From Sandaracinaceae bacterium (GTDB lineage: Bacteria > Myxococcota_A > Polyangia > Polyangiales > Houyiibacteriaceae), in assembly GCA_016706685.1 (NCBI GenBank), contig JADJJE010000043.1, forward strand, positions 1 through 23,069: 23,069 nt of DNA, in the 5' to 3' direction. Positions within the stretch are counted from its first letter, which is position 1. The number at the start of each line of letters is the position of its first letter. The notes beneath the pieces were generated by a model that saw only the letters and a program-made list of their open reading frames with translations, had not been told where the DNA came from and ran no database searches. Positions 1 to 8,343 of this stretch are shown piece after piece. Both the position numbers and the translations under genes were made by a program.

Positions 1-1217
1 TTGGCTGGCCGGGCGCGCTTGCGTGGGAACACGCCCGGGCGCTGGTAGGCCACCGCCAGGGGGCGGAGGCGGGCGTTCGCGGCGAAGAGGCCACCATACA
101 GCAGGGTGTTGACGCGCGGTGGAGGGACCAGGGTGACCAGGCGGTCGATGAAGCGGTCGTGCGTCAAGAGTATCTGGGTGGTGCCGTCGCTCCAGGGTGT
201 CTTCAGTGTCAGTTCCACGCTGGTGGCATGGAGGGTGAGTCGTGTTTCTTTGAGGGGTGGACGCAGGATGTAGCGGACCAGTTGCTCGAGGCTCGCGCGG
301 GCTCCGGCGGCCACGGTGACGTGGGCGTCGAGATCAAAGCCGTCTTCGTGCGCCTTGAGTCGGGCGAACGTGCTTGGGACGCGGGGCTTTCCGTTGCGCA
401 GGCGCTGGGCGCCCTTGTGGAAGACGCCCTCGCCGTAGAGCTCGCCCATGCCAAACAAGAGCTGCTGGGCGTCCCAGTCGTCGTCCTCGTCTGGCCCGAG
501 GCCCAGCTTCTGCAGCAGCTGGACCACGCGCCGCTTGATGTCGGCCACCAGCGCGGCGAGCTCCGCCACGGTGGGTGGGGCGGCGTGCAGGAACACGAGC
601 TGGCCGTCGCTGCGCTCGTAGAACGAGCCGTCCGTGTAGAGCGCGTGGAAGTGCACGTTGAGGTTCAGCGCACCGCCGAAGCGCTGGATGGCCATGACAC
701 TGCCTGGGCGGGCGCTGCTGTGCTGGCCAGGCGGCCCGACACTGGCAGCGCGGGCACGGTAGATCGCATCGATGGCCGCTCGGGCGATGCCCCACACGCC
801 GAGGGTGAGCTCGTGGTTGTGGGCCATGCGCCAGCGCAGCGCGTGCGGGAAGGACAGCACCCACTGACGAAAGGGGACGGGCGGCAGGACGTTCTCCACC
901 AGGTGCTTGGCCTGGTCCGCCATCTTCCGGCCCACGCAGCGGGGGCAGAAGGCGCGACGCTTGCAGCTGAGGGCCACGAGGCGGCTCTGGGCGCAGTCGT
1001 CGCAGCGGAAGCGGGCGAAGCCGTGTCTGAGGATGCCGCAGCGGAGGAAGCCACGGAGCGTGTCGACCGCGAAGCCGGGGAGCGGGCGCTCGGCGCGGGC
1101 TTCCAGGTACTTCTCCAGCTTGTCGCTGAGGAGCTGATGCAGCGGGCCTGCGCTCGGGTCCCGGCGCTCGTAGGTGAGCGCGAGGGTGGGCGGTGCAGCG
1201 GTGGCGGCGGCGGGCAC
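1..1217 (-). CDS. IS91-family (HUH) transposase, C-terminus cut by window edge
   Basis: The minus frame is open from a stop at 1263-1265 to the left edge. Read by hand it gives an N-terminal stretch TYERRDPSAGPLHQLL, a zinc-ribbon region with Cys pairs (CGILRHGF...FRCDDC...SCKRRAFCPRC, roughly 920-1045), an HUH motif (NVHFHALYTDGSF, roughly 635-660) and a candidate catalytic tyrosine in VRYILRPPL (codon 270-272). This order is that of IS91/IS801-type Y-transposases, which move by single-strand rolling-circle transfer. The only in-frame start I found after the upstream stop is GTG at 1217, so the exact N-terminus is uncertain. Only one candidate tyrosine is visible, so the element may be closer to the IS801/ISCR branch than to two-tyrosine IS91. 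The reading frame looks intact as far as it is present. Neither element end can be seen; the start lies 140 bp downstream of the DUF3556 stop. Confidence 0.85.
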   Translation of the reverse strand, partial: MPAAATAAPPTLALTYERRDPSAGPLHQLLSDKLEKYLEARAERPLPGFAVDTLRGFLRCGILRHGFARFRCDDCAQSRLVALSCKRRAFCPRCVGRKMADQAKHLVENVLPPVPFRQWVLSFPHALRWRMAHNHELTLGVWGIARAAIDAIYRARAASVGPPGQHSSARPGSVMAIQRFGGALNLNVHFHALYTDGSFYERSDGQLVFLHAAPPTVAELAALVADIKRRVVQLLQKLGLGPDEDDDWDAQQLLFGMGELYGEGVFHKGAQRLRNGKPRVPSTFARLKAHEDGFDLDAHVTVAAGARASLEQLVRYILRPPLKETRLTLHATSVELTLKTPWSDGTTQILLTHDRFIDRLVTLVPPPRVNTLLYGGLFAANARLRPLAVAYQRPGVFPRKRARPA

Positions 1218-1357
1218 CCGCCCAGGCGGTGCAGGGGGCGGTCCGTCGGAAGACGCTCGGATTCACGCCGCTGCGTCTGGGGTGCGGGAGGCGCCCGCCG
1301 GCGCTGGCTGGCGCCCGCTGGGTTCTTCAACGATGGAGCGTGTACGGGCGCGTTCCG

Positions 1358-3025
1358 CTAGTTCTCCGGAACACGCGAAGACGTCGGCGCATCCCACGGC
1401 TGCCGGTCGCGCATCGCGTTCACGTCCACCTTGCCCTCGGTCATCAGCCCACACTTCGCGTCATAGATCCGATACGCCATGGTGGGCTTCAGCATTGGCT
1501 GCGCCTCCACGCACAGCACGCGCAGCTCACCCTCCTCGAAGCCGCAGCTCTCCTGCACGATGCGCAGCAGGCGCTCGTTGTTGAGGTGCCCGTCGCCGAA
1601 GTTCCAGCCCAGCACCAGGCCGCTGATGATCTCGCCGTCGTAGTAGTCGTAGGCGGCCAGGTCATCCACCATCTTGGGGATGAGCTCCGACAGCGCGCGG
1701 CCCTGCAGGTGCATCATGCGGAAGCCCAACACCTTGCTCACGATGGAGCGCGCCTCGTGCGGCGCGTACAGGCGCTCGAGCTGCGCATAGACCCACGGCG
1801 CGGGCATCTTCAGCGCCTGCATCTTCTTCGCGCTGTCGCCGCGGAAGAGCCACACCGAGTAGGGCCAGTTGCCCGCGTAGTAGCGCATGGACACCAGAAA
1901 TGAGAGCCGCTCCGGGAACAAGTTGCCCAGCAGCGGCACCACCACCAACGAAGTGAGCAACACCAGCGCCACGGGGATGCTCTCGATCTGCCAGAAGCTC
2001 ACCTCGGGGTGCGCGTAGAAGAGCGCGAATCCGCCGTAGACCGCCATGACGTTCCACTCGAGGGGCACGGCCATGGGCATGTTGCTGAAGATGAAGAAGT
2101 GGAGGCCCACCATGCCCACGAGGCCCAGCGTGAGCGGCCAGCCGCCCACCGCGAAGGCCAGCAGCATGGGCATGAGCAGCTCCAGCAGCGTGCCGAAGTG
2201 CGCCAGCGCCGTGGTGTGCGCCGCGGGCCGCACGTCGCTTGGGTAGCTCTTGTAGACGCGCCGCCGCAGCCACTTGGGCTGCAGGATGGGGTGGTTGCTG
2301 GTCATCACGCCCACCACCGTGGGGAAGTGGTGGTTGCACTTGGACACCCCCGCCCAGAACCAGATGGCGAGCTGCACGGCCTTCGCGCCCGCGATCCAAT
2401 TGGGCAGCAGCGCAAAGCACAAGATGGTGGGGAAGTAGTGCTCCGCGCGCGCCGCGAGGAACAGCGTCTTGTCCGCCACACCCATGAGCGGCACCAGCAC
2501 GGCTAGCGCCAGGAACACGTGTGTGGAGATGGCCGGCGACACCAGCCCGAACACGCTCAGGCCGATGACGCTCGCGTACAGCAGCACATCCACCACCGTG
2601 CGCTGGCTGCCGCCCAGCACGGGCAGCTGGGGGAAGAGCGCGAGCTTGGTGGTGCCTGGCCGCAAGAAGTACAGGAAGCCGCCGAACGGAGGCAGGTAGC
2701 GCCCAGTCAGTGGGCCGCTCGAGCCCGCGAGGCCCAGCGCCTCCATGGTCATGGTGAGCAGGATGGCCTTCTGGAACGCCACCGGGTGCGACCACCACGC
2801 GCCGAAGTCCGCGGTGCTGCCGAGGCCAGGGGTGAAGCCGCAGAAGAAGAACCAGAGCGCGATGTAGCCCGCCACCTTCAGCAGGTAGAACACGTACACG
2901 GCCAGGGGCGAGCCATAGCCCTCGAGGCACCACGCGAGGCACACTTGGCGCGCGCGCTCGGGCAGCGGCAGCTTCTCCCAGGCGTAGACGTCGTACTCGG
3001 CGAGCGTGGGCTTGATGAGCTTCAT
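1358..3025 (-). CDS. DUF3556-family integral membrane protein
   Basis: A 555-residue protein with many hydrophobic segments (for example near residues 43-63, 145-185, 200-225 and 275-320) and a soluble C-terminal third. Phrases such as GAWWSHPVAFQKAILLTMTMEALGLAG, PPFGGFLYFLRPGTTKL, TVVDVLLYASV and VPLEWNVMAVYGGFALF match my memory of the DUF3556 family, long transmembrane proteins best known in actinobacteria and myxobacteria. Biochemical function is unknown. Length is about the family norm. The ATG at 3025 has a weak GAGG about 9 nt upstream and lies 18 nt after the stop of the Cys-rich lipoprotein, so the two are probably co-transcribed. The family call rests on recall of sequence style, not a search. 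Confidence 0.8.
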   Translation of the reverse strand: MKLIKPTLAEYDVYAWEKLPLPERARQVCLAWCLEGYGSPLAVYVFYLLKVAGYIALWFFFCGFTPGLGSTADFGAWWSHPVAFQKAILLTMTMEALGLAGSSGPLTGRYLPPFGGFLYFLRPGTTKLALFPQLPVLGGSQRTVVDVLLYASVIGLSVFGLVSPAISTHVFLALAVLVPLMGVADKTLFLAARAEHYFPTILCFALLPNWIAGAKAVQLAIWFWAGVSKCNHHFPTVVGVMTSNHPILQPKWLRRRVYKSYPSDVRPAAHTTALAHFGTLLELLMPMLLAFAVGGWPLTLGLVGMVGLHFFIFSNMPMAVPLEWNVMAVYGGFALFYAHPEVSFWQIESIPVALVLLTSLVVVPLLGNLFPERLSFLVSMRYYAGNWPYSVWLFRGDSAKKMQALKMPAPWVYAQLERLYAPHEARSIVSKVLGFRMMHLQGRALSELIPKMVDDLAAYDYYDGEIISGLVLGWNFGDGHLNNERLLRIVQESCGFEEGELRVLCVEAQPMLKPTMAYRIYDAKCGLMTEGKVDVNAMRDRQPWDAPTSSRVPEN

Positions 3026-3043
3026 GGTGGTGAGCCTCGCAGG

Positions 3044-3880
3044 TCAGGGGCGCGCTGGGCCGCACACGCCGTGCGGGTCGCTGCAGAGCGGCGCCACACA
3101 GCTGGCGTCGGCGCTGATGCCCCCGTCCAAGCAGCACACGCTGTCGGCGCACAGGCCCGTGGTGGTGCAGGCCTCGCCCAGCAGGCGCACCTCGCAGGTG
3201 GGGCTGCGGATGCAGCCGCGGTCCGCGTCGAACACCTCGAGCTCGCCGCATGCGCAGGCAGGCAGGGCGCAGTCCAGGTCCGAGAAGCGGCCGCAGGTGG
3301 TGGGCGCGCAGATGCCCAGCATCCACTCACCGCCCGTGTTGGCGCACAGCACGTCGGGCGCGACCGTGGCGATGATCTCGCAGAGTGGCCCGTCCACGCA
3401 GCCCACGCCGGGTCCGAACACGCGCGAGGCCCCGCAGTCGCACGCCGGTGTGGCCTGGGCGCAGGCTTGCGAGGAGGGGACGCCGCACTCGAAGTGCCCG
3501 CACCACTCGGGGCGGTTGAACCAGGCACCTCCCGTGGCCGTGCAGAGGGCCGCATCGCACGACGCATGCGCGGCCTGGCAAGCGGCCACCGTGGCGTACA
3601 CCGCGCACTCGGGCCCGGTGCAGTTGCAGTGCACCGGCACGCAGACCGAGCCATCCCAGAACGCGGCGGTGACCGGCGCGCACACCGCGACGGCGCACAG
3701 GTCGATGGCTGCGGCCATGGGCTCACACGAGGGCACGTAGGGGCCCGAGTCCTCTGGGACCCCGTCGTCAGGCTGGCCACCGCCGTCCGGGCCGGGCGAG
3801 TGCGCCGAAGAGCACGCGGACACGAGCGCACCGAGCACCAGCAGTGCGAGCAAGAGGCCGAGAGTCGAGTGCTTGGTCAT
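3044..3880 (-). CDS. Cys-rich repeat lipoprotein
   Basis: A 278-residue protein with a lipoprotein signal (hydrophobic residues 7-20, then LVSAC with the lipidated Cys at 23), a Gly/Asp/Pro linker to about residue 50, then a Cys-rich body; I count 33 Cys in all. Two tandem repeats of about 55 residues follow the pattern LC..TGG.W....C....CG...C....PAC.CG...VF....GC....CE, with a more degenerate copy before them and a CC-containing tail. The protein is presumably disulfide-stabilised and exposed outside the cytoplasm; the function is unknown. ATG 3880 was chosen because it gives the signal peptide and has GGAG about 9 nt upstream; the frame stays open far upstream without any coding character. 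It is the third gene of the minus-strand operon. Confidence 0.85.
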   Translation of the reverse strand: MTKHSTLGLLLALLVLGALVSACSSAHSPGPDGGGQPDDGVPEDSGPYVPSCEPMAAAIDLCAVAVCAPVTAAFWDGSVCVPVHCNCTGPECAVYATVAACQAAHASCDAALCTATGGAWFNRPEWCGHFECGVPSSQACAQATPACDCGASRVFGPGVGCVDGPLCEIIATVAPDVLCANTGGEWMLGICAPTTCGRFSDLDCALPACACGELEVFDADRGCIRSPTCEVRLLGEACTTTGLCADSVCCLDGGISADASCVAPLCSDPHGVCGPARP

Positions 3881-3939
3881 GGGCGTGCTCCAGGGAAGAC
3901 AACCGGAAGCGTACCGCATGGCCCCGGAAGAATCCCTCT

Positions 3940-4506
3940 TCACCACACGCCCGGGATGAGCCGGTGACGAACGCGCGCGGTGTATTCGGCGTGGCCTCCG
4001 AGCGCCCCGAGGGCCCGCTCCTCGGCCGTGATGCGCCAGGCGAGGGCGAGCCCCACGAGCACCAGCAGGCCCGCCGCGAACAGTGCGTGGAGGTGGAGCA
4101 CCAGCGCCGCGAACATCAGGAGTTCGCTCGCATACATGGGGTGCCGCACCAGGCGGTACGGCCCGCGGTCCACCAGCCGCCGGGCGCCGGGGAGCACCGC
4201 GAACGAGCGCCCCAGCGCCAGCATGGAGAGCAGCATCCCCAGCGCACCGAGCGAGAACAGCAGTGTGGCCGCGGGGCTGAAGCTCAGGTCCGGCGAGGCG
4301 CTCACGAAGGCCCCGAGCGCGAGCGAAGGCAACGCCGGCAGCCACATGACCACGCGCGGTGGGCCGCTCTCGGGCAACCGCACCAGGAAGAGCCCCGCCA
4401 TGACCACGTGCACCGCCACCACGCCGGCGGTCACCGGCCACGGGCGCCCTGCCGCCCCCTGCAGGCACATCCACGCGACGTGCAGCGCGGACACCGAGAA
4501 CACCAC
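3940..4506 (-). CDS. isoprenylcysteine carboxyl methyltransferase / PEMT-like membrane methyltransferase
   Basis: A 188-residue polytopic membrane protein, with hydrophobic stretches near residues 24-43, 53-70, 78-98, 126-139 and 141-157. It carries the signature of small membrane methyltransferases at residues 114-128, RGPYRLVRHPMYASE, followed by a charged RITAEERAL at 158-166 that in this family helps bind S-adenosylmethionine. Bacterial members with this layout are annotated as ICMT/NnrU/PEMT-like; the substrate is unknown. The start is uncertain. GTG 4506 (or 4503) is the first conventional start after the small upstream gene, while family members often begin some 10-15 residues earlier. 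That would need a CTG at 4551 overlapping the upstream stop. The 59-bp gap to the next gene supports an operon. Confidence 0.75.
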   Translation of the reverse strand: MVFSVSALHVAWMCLQGAAGRPWPVTAGVVAVHVVMAGLFLVRLPESGPPRVVMWLPALPSLALGAFVSASPDLSFSPAATLLFSLGALGMLLSMLALGRSFAVLPGARRLVDRGPYRLVRHPMYASELLMFAALVLHLHALFAAGLLVLVGLALAWRITAEERALGALGGHAEYTARVRHRLIPGVW

Positions 4507-4547
4507 GTCCGCCCAGCGGGCGGCCCGCTCCCCTCGCCACGCGGGCT

Positions 4548-4655
4548 TCAGTAGAACGTCCAGCCCCAGTTGAACATGTACGAGAGGCCGTTGAGCACCA
4601 CCACCACGATGACGAGGCCCACGATCCCACCCAGCTGGCTTCCACCTTGACCCAT
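4548..4655 (-). CDS. 35-residue single-span membrane peptide
   Basis: A short frame encoding MGQGGSQLGGIVGLVIVVVV followed by LNGLSYMFNWGWTFY. It has a glycine-rich head, one hydrophobic span at about residues 9-24 and an aromatic tail. Coding is supported by a strong Shine-Dalgarno (GAGGAG, 7 nt before the ATG), by the membrane-peptide composition, and by its position as first gene of the minus-strand operon directly before the methyltransferase. It lies out of frame with the overlong upstream extension of the methyltransferase frame, so an automatic caller could miss it. I do not recognise a family. It could act as a small partner of one of the downstream membrane proteins, but that is only inference. 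Confidence 0.65.
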   Translation of the reverse strand: MGQGGSQLGGIVGLVIVVVVLNGLSYMFNWGWTFY

Positions 4656-4765
4656 GACGCTGCTCCTCGGCCGGATCGAGAGTGACCCCGCGCCCGGCCG
4701 AGTATACGGAGGCACGCCGCGTTTCCCACGGGATTGTCACCCGCCGCGCATGGCAAGCTGGCCGC

Positions 4766-5887
4766 GTGACTCGAGCCCCCCCTTGGAGCGTGCTGGTCGT
4801 GCTCGGTTTGCTGGCCGCGCCCACGAGCAGCGAGCGCGCAGCAGCGCAGGCCTGCGCCACGGAGCAAGACGAAGTCTTCCGCTCGCCTCACCCTCTCGGT
4901 CCTCGGGGGATCACACTTGCAGCCGTGCGGGGCCGGGTCTTTGGTGCATGGATCGTGGACACGGGCCGCGTGGCTGTGCTGGACCTGACATCGCAGACCG
5001 CCACTCCCCGCTACGTGACGATCCCCATCGCCAACTTCGTGGCGCTGCGAGAGGCCGACGGCGGGATGCTGCTGGTGACGCATGCGGCTTGCGGCGCGAG
5101 AGGCCGGACCGACTGCTTGTTCGCCCGCACACTGGACCACGAGGGCAACGCGCGTGGAGCGCTGAGCACCGTGCGCGTGCCGGAAGCGCCACAGTTCGTT
5201 CACGCGGCGGCGCGCGGCAGTGAGGTGGTCTACGGGGTGCTGTTCGAGCACAGAACGCCGATGGTGGTGCGCTATGGCGTCGCGCCCGACGGCGCCCTCG
5301 GGGCCACGATCGGTGGTGGGCGGGGGCGAGGCCGAGGACGCGACTGGATCGCTCTCGGCCTGTTCTGGACCGGGGACTCGGTGCGATTCCTCTCGTGGGA
5401 GCGGGTGCGTGGAGACGGCCCGCGGTTCGTGATGGTGCAGACCGGCCGCCCCGACGGGGTGGAGCTCCACGGCATCCCGGAGGGCCTCTGGCCGGCGGCG
5501 CTGCGCGACACGCCGAGCGGGGCGCTCGATCTGGTGCTCCATGACACCGACGACACCCCCTTCCTCGTGGCGGAGGTCGGCCCGCGGGGGAGGCTCGCGG
5601 CGCCTCGTGCGTTGCCCCTGGACCGCTCCCATGTCCCACCTCCACTCCCTTCCATGGGAGTCGACCTACGCTACGAACCCGCCGCATTCGTGGCGCGGTT
5701 CTCGCGCACGGGAGACGACTGCCCGCCGTGTGACGAAGCGCGCCTCGCGCCTGCACGGCGCCGCGACCACGCCACCCCAGCCCCCCTCGAGATCACGCCG
5801 ATGCCCAACGGGGCCATCGCGCTGTGGGTGGACCAGGATGGCGAGGTCGACACGGTGTTCATGGCGCACATCCGCTGCCGCCGGTGA
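4766..5887 (+). CDS. exported protein of unknown function
   Basis: A 373-residue protein with an N-terminal signal peptide (positive residues, hydrophobic SVLVVLGLLAA, probable cleavage near AAAQA-C at about residue 29). The body has many short beta-type segments (RVFGAWIVDTGRVAVLDL, GGMLLVTHAACG, GEVDTVFMAHIRCR) and several Cys pairs (CGARGRTDC, CPPC), which would fit a periplasmic or secreted beta-rich, perhaps propeller-like, fold. No catalytic motif was recognised. GTG 4766 was chosen because it starts right before the signal peptide; an in-frame GTG at 4682 would add 28 residues with no membrane-targeting character. It is divergent from the 35-residue membrane peptide gene, with about 110 bp between them for promoters. 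Confidence 0.7.
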   Translation: MTRAPPWSVLVVLGLLAAPTSSERAAAQACATEQDEVFRSPHPLGPRGITLAAVRGRVFGAWIVDTGRVAVLDLTSQTATPRYVTIPIANFVALREADGGMLLVTHAACGARGRTDCLFARTLDHEGNARGALSTVRVPEAPQFVHAAARGSEVVYGVLFEHRTPMVVRYGVAPDGALGATIGGGRGRGRGRDWIALGLFWTGDSVRFLSWERVRGDGPRFVMVQTGRPDGVELHGIPEGLWPAALRDTPSGALDLVLHDTDDTPFLVAEVGPRGRLAAPRALPLDRSHVPPPLPSMGVDLRYEPAAFVARFSRTGDDCPPCDEARLAPARRRDHATPAPLEITPMPNGAIALWVDQDGEVDTVFMAHIRCRR

Positions 5888-5942
5888 GCCACCGGGGTTC
5901 GGTTCCTCGACGGCGGACGCGCAGACGCGTATTCGTTTGGGC

Positions 5943-6509
5943 ATGAGCACTCCCAACAAGGCAACGGCGCCGGCTTCCACCACTGCCCCCACGGGGGAGC
6001 ACCACCACCTGCGCTTCCACGCGGGCAGCGTGCACCTCGCGCCCGCCTTCGGAGGCGACTGGTTCGGAGTGCGCGCCGAGCGCTTCGCGCGCTTCTTCGG
6101 CACGCCCACGTTCCTGATCGCGCAGAGCTTGCTGGTGCTGGTGTGGATCGTCCTGAACGCAGCGGGTGTGGTGGCCTTCGACCTCTACCCGTTCATCTTG
6201 CTGAACCTGGCCTTCAGCCTTCAAGCGGCCTATGCGGCACCGCTCATCTTGCTTGCCCAGACGCGCCAAGCCGACCGCGACAAGGCCGCCGCCGAGAACG
6301 ACGCGAGGCACCGCGAAGACCTCGCGCGCGAGGCGCTCCGCCAACAGGACGAGAGCCACACCCAGCTGAACCTCCTGGTCACGCTCATCAACCGGAACAC
6401 CGAGCTGACCGAGCTGACGCACAAGCTCAGCTTGCAGATCGACGGGCTGACCCGTGAGATCCACGAGCAGGTCACGGCGCGAGGAGCGCAGCCTGGGACG
6501 CCCCGGTGA
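5943..6509 (+). CDS. DUF1003 membrane protein
   Basis: A 188-residue protein with a His-rich N-terminus, two transmembrane segments (about residues 56-76 and 81-105) and a long charged helix with coiled-coil character (about 107-175). The core FFGTPTFLIAQSLLVLVWIVLN...FDLYPFILLNLAFSLQAAYAAPLILLAQTRQADRDK is the DUF1003 signature, including the PFILLNL segment and the QxRQAxxD cytoplasmic boundary. Family function is unknown. The ATG at 5943 gives the family-typical length; the Shine-Dalgarno is weak. Its stop overlaps the histidine kinase start by 4 bases (GTGA), so the two are likely translationally coupled. This raises the possibility that it acts as a membrane accessory of the two-component system. 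Confidence 0.9.
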   Translation: MSTPNKATAPASTTAPTGEHHHLRFHAGSVHLAPAFGGDWFGVRAERFARFFGTPTFLIAQSLLVLVWIVLNAAGVVAFDLYPFILLNLAFSLQAAYAAPLILLAQTRQADRDKAAAENDARHREDLAREALRQQDESHTQLNLLVTLINRNTELTELTHKLSLQIDGLTREIHEQVTARGAQPGTPR

Positions 6510-7600
6510 GCTCGCCCGCGGCAGCGTCGTCGGGCCCGCCATCGCCCGGGCTTCACTCCGCCACTCACGCCGGCCTGGCCAGCACCTGGCGCGCGCTGGC
6601 CGAGGCGCGGCGCGCGGTGCCCATCACGCTGGTCTGTTCGGCCTTGTTGGCCACCGAGTACCTGACCACCCGCAGCCTGCCCGCGCTGTTGACGCTGCTG
6701 GGGTTCCTGGTCGCGTTCGTACTGCTGGTGCCCGCCGCGTGGCGCTGGGTGGAACGGGGCTCGCGTGCTCCCGCCCGTGGGCTCGCGTATGGCCTGCTGT
6801 GCGTGTCGCTCGTGGCGCTCACCACGGTGGGCCTTCCCCCGCTGCTGGGCTTCGAGCCCTACGTGGCGCACCCGCCGGCGGCGGCGGCCATCCTGACGCT
6901 GGCCGCCATGGCGGGGTTCATCCTGGGGCGCGACATCGACCTGTCCGCGGGCCTCATCATGGCCGAGCAGCGCAGCTCCGAGCTGCTGCGAGAGGCCGAG
7001 AACGCGCGCCTGCTGGCGCTGCGCCAGCACCTCGACCCGCACTTCTTGTTCAACACGCTGGGGGCCATCGCCGAGTGGTGCCGCGAAGACCCGCTGGTGG
7101 CGGAGCGCGCTCTCTTGGAGCTCTCCACCATGCTGCGCACGCTCTTCGACGGCATCCGCACGCCGCTCTGGCCCATCGCGCGCGAGGTGGAGGTGCTGCT
7201 GGCGCTCCAGCGCCTGTACGCGCTGCGCGACGACGAGCGCTATCCGCTGAACACGGACCTTTCGGGGCTATCCTCGGCGGACATGGTCGAGATCCCGCCG
7301 CTGGTGCTGCTGCCCCTGTTCGAAAACGCGCTCACGCACGGCGCGCCCGGAGCCCCCTTGTCGCTGGCGCTGGCCGTCACAGCCGGGGCGCTCGAGGTCA
7401 CGCTCTGGAACTCCGGCGAGTACCGCGGGCGCCGCGAGGGGGGAACGGGCATCGACACCGCAGAGCGTCGCCTGCGCATCGCGTTCGGGAGCGCAGCCCA
7501 GCTGAGCGTGGTGGCCGAGCCTCGGGACGGAGTGGCCGGCACCTGCACCCGCGTCCGCATCGCGGCGTCGCCCCCGCGCACGCCCGGAGCCTCGGCATGA
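6506..7600 (+). CDS. LytS/YehU-type sensor histidine kinase (His_kinase PF06580)
   Basis: A 364-residue kinase. About four transmembrane segments (roughly residues 38-55, 60-80, 93-112, 122-141) are followed by a short linker helix and the PF06580 phosphoacceptor region LRQHLDPHFLFNTLGAIAEW, with the phosphorylated His expected at residue 179. The ATP-binding domain shows the N-box LPLFENALTHG (Asn 274) and a G-box GGTGIDTAERRL (about 312-323). The sensor has no recognisable extracytoplasmic domain, so the stimulus is probably sensed within or near the membrane. The GTG start overlaps the DUF1003 stop (GTGA), and the stop overlaps the next gene's start (ATGA), a strongly coupled three-gene unit. 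The expected partner is the LytTR regulator that follows. Confidence 0.93.
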   Translation: MSSPAAASSGPPSPGLHSATHAGLASTWRALAEARRAVPITLVCSALLATEYLTTRSLPALLTLLGFLVAFVLLVPAAWRWVERGSRAPARGLAYGLLCVSLVALTTVGLPPLLGFEPYVAHPPAAAAILTLAAMAGFILGRDIDLSAGLIMAEQRSSELLREAENARLLALRQHLDPHFLFNTLGAIAEWCREDPLVAERALLELSTMLRTLFDGIRTPLWPIAREVEVLLALQRLYALRDDERYPLNTDLSGLSSADMVEIPPLVLLPLFENALTHGAPGAPLSLALAVTAGALEVTLWNSGEYRGRREGGTGIDTAERRLRIAFGSAAQLSVVAEPRDGVAGTCTRVRIAASPPRTPGASA

Positions 7601-8319
7601 CCCCGCTGCGCGTCATCGTGGCCGACGACGAGAAGATGGCCCGCAAGCGCGTCACGCGGCTCCTCGAGCAGCTGGGCAACACCGTGCTGGTGGCCGAGTG
7701 TCGCTCGGGCGACGAGGTGCTGCGCCACCTGGACCCGGCCCACGTGGACGTGGCCCTGCTGGACGTGGACATGCCCGGCATGAACGGGCTCGAGACGGCT
7801 CGGCTCGCGGCGCTGCGCGGGGTGCCGGTCATCTTCCTCACGGCCCACGAGCAGCACGCGGTGGAAGCGTTCCAGCACGGCGCGGTGCACTACCTGCTCA
7901 AGCCCGTGGACGCCCCTGCGCTAGAGCAGGCCCTCGCGCGGCTGCGCGCCCGCATGCTCGCAGCGCAGGTCACCCAGCCGGACACCAAGCTGCCGGACAG
8001 GGTGGCGCTCACCGTGCGCGGAGACGTGGTGCTGGTGCCGCCCGCGTCCATCACGCATGCGCTCTACGACGGCGAGCTGGTCACCGTGTTCACGGCGGCG
8101 CGGTCCTACATCACCGACGAGTCGCTGCAGGACCTCGAGGCGCGGGTCACGGGGCAGTCGCTCATGCGGGTGCATCGCCGCGCGCTCTTGAACCTCAGCC
8201 ACGTGGAGCGCCTGCGCGCGCTGCCCACCGGGGGCTACACGGCCGTGCTGAGCGGCGGCGCCGAGGTGCCCGTGTCGCGCCAGGCGGCCCGCGACCTGCG
8301 CAAGCGCTTGGGCGTCTGA
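7597..8319 (+). CDS. LytTR-family response regulator
   Basis: A 240-residue regulator. The N-terminal receiver domain (1-118) has the acidic pair D10-D11, phosphoacceptor D56 (LLDVDMPG), T82 (FLTAHE) and K102 (LLKP). The C-terminal LytTR DNA-binding domain (about 135-240) contains YITDESLQDLEARV, the MRVHRRALLNLSHVERLR motif and a VPVSRQAARDLRKRL tail. LytTR domains insert beta-strand loops into the major groove at pairs of direct repeats. ATG 7597 overlaps the kinase stop and has GGAG about 8 nt upstream; the frame is also open upstream but without receiver-domain sequence. Repeats on a 21-bp period just downstream (8344-8391) are a plausible binding site. Confidence 0.95.
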   Translation: MTPLRVIVADDEKMARKRVTRLLEQLGNTVLVAECRSGDEVLRHLDPAHVDVALLDVDMPGMNGLETARLAALRGVPVIFLTAHEQHAVEAFQHGAVHYLLKPVDAPALEQALARLRARMLAAQVTQPDTKLPDRVALTVRGDVVLVPPASITHALYDGELVTVFTAARSYITDESLQDLEARVTGQSLMRVHRRALLNLSHVERLRALPTGGYTAVLSGGAEVPVSRQAARDLRKRLGV

Positions 8320-8343
8320 GCCACTTGCGCCCGCGGTGACGCG

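Noticed and set aside
159..1361. Plus-strand frame of 400 codons over the transposase
   Set aside because: It is an antisense shadow; the minus frame carries zinc-ribbon, HUH and tyrosine motifs, while this one is low-complexity Ala/Gly/Arg.
3044..5632. Minus frame of 862 codons ending with the Cys-rich lipoprotein
   Set aside because: Only the last 278 codons, after a ribosome site and lipoprotein signal, are coding; the rest is antisense to the exported protein and the wrong frame of the methyltransferase.
6454..8319. 621-codon plus frame ending with the response regulator
   Set aside because: The first 381 codons are the wrong frame of the histidine kinase; the receiver domain starts at ATG 7597, overlapping the kinase stop.
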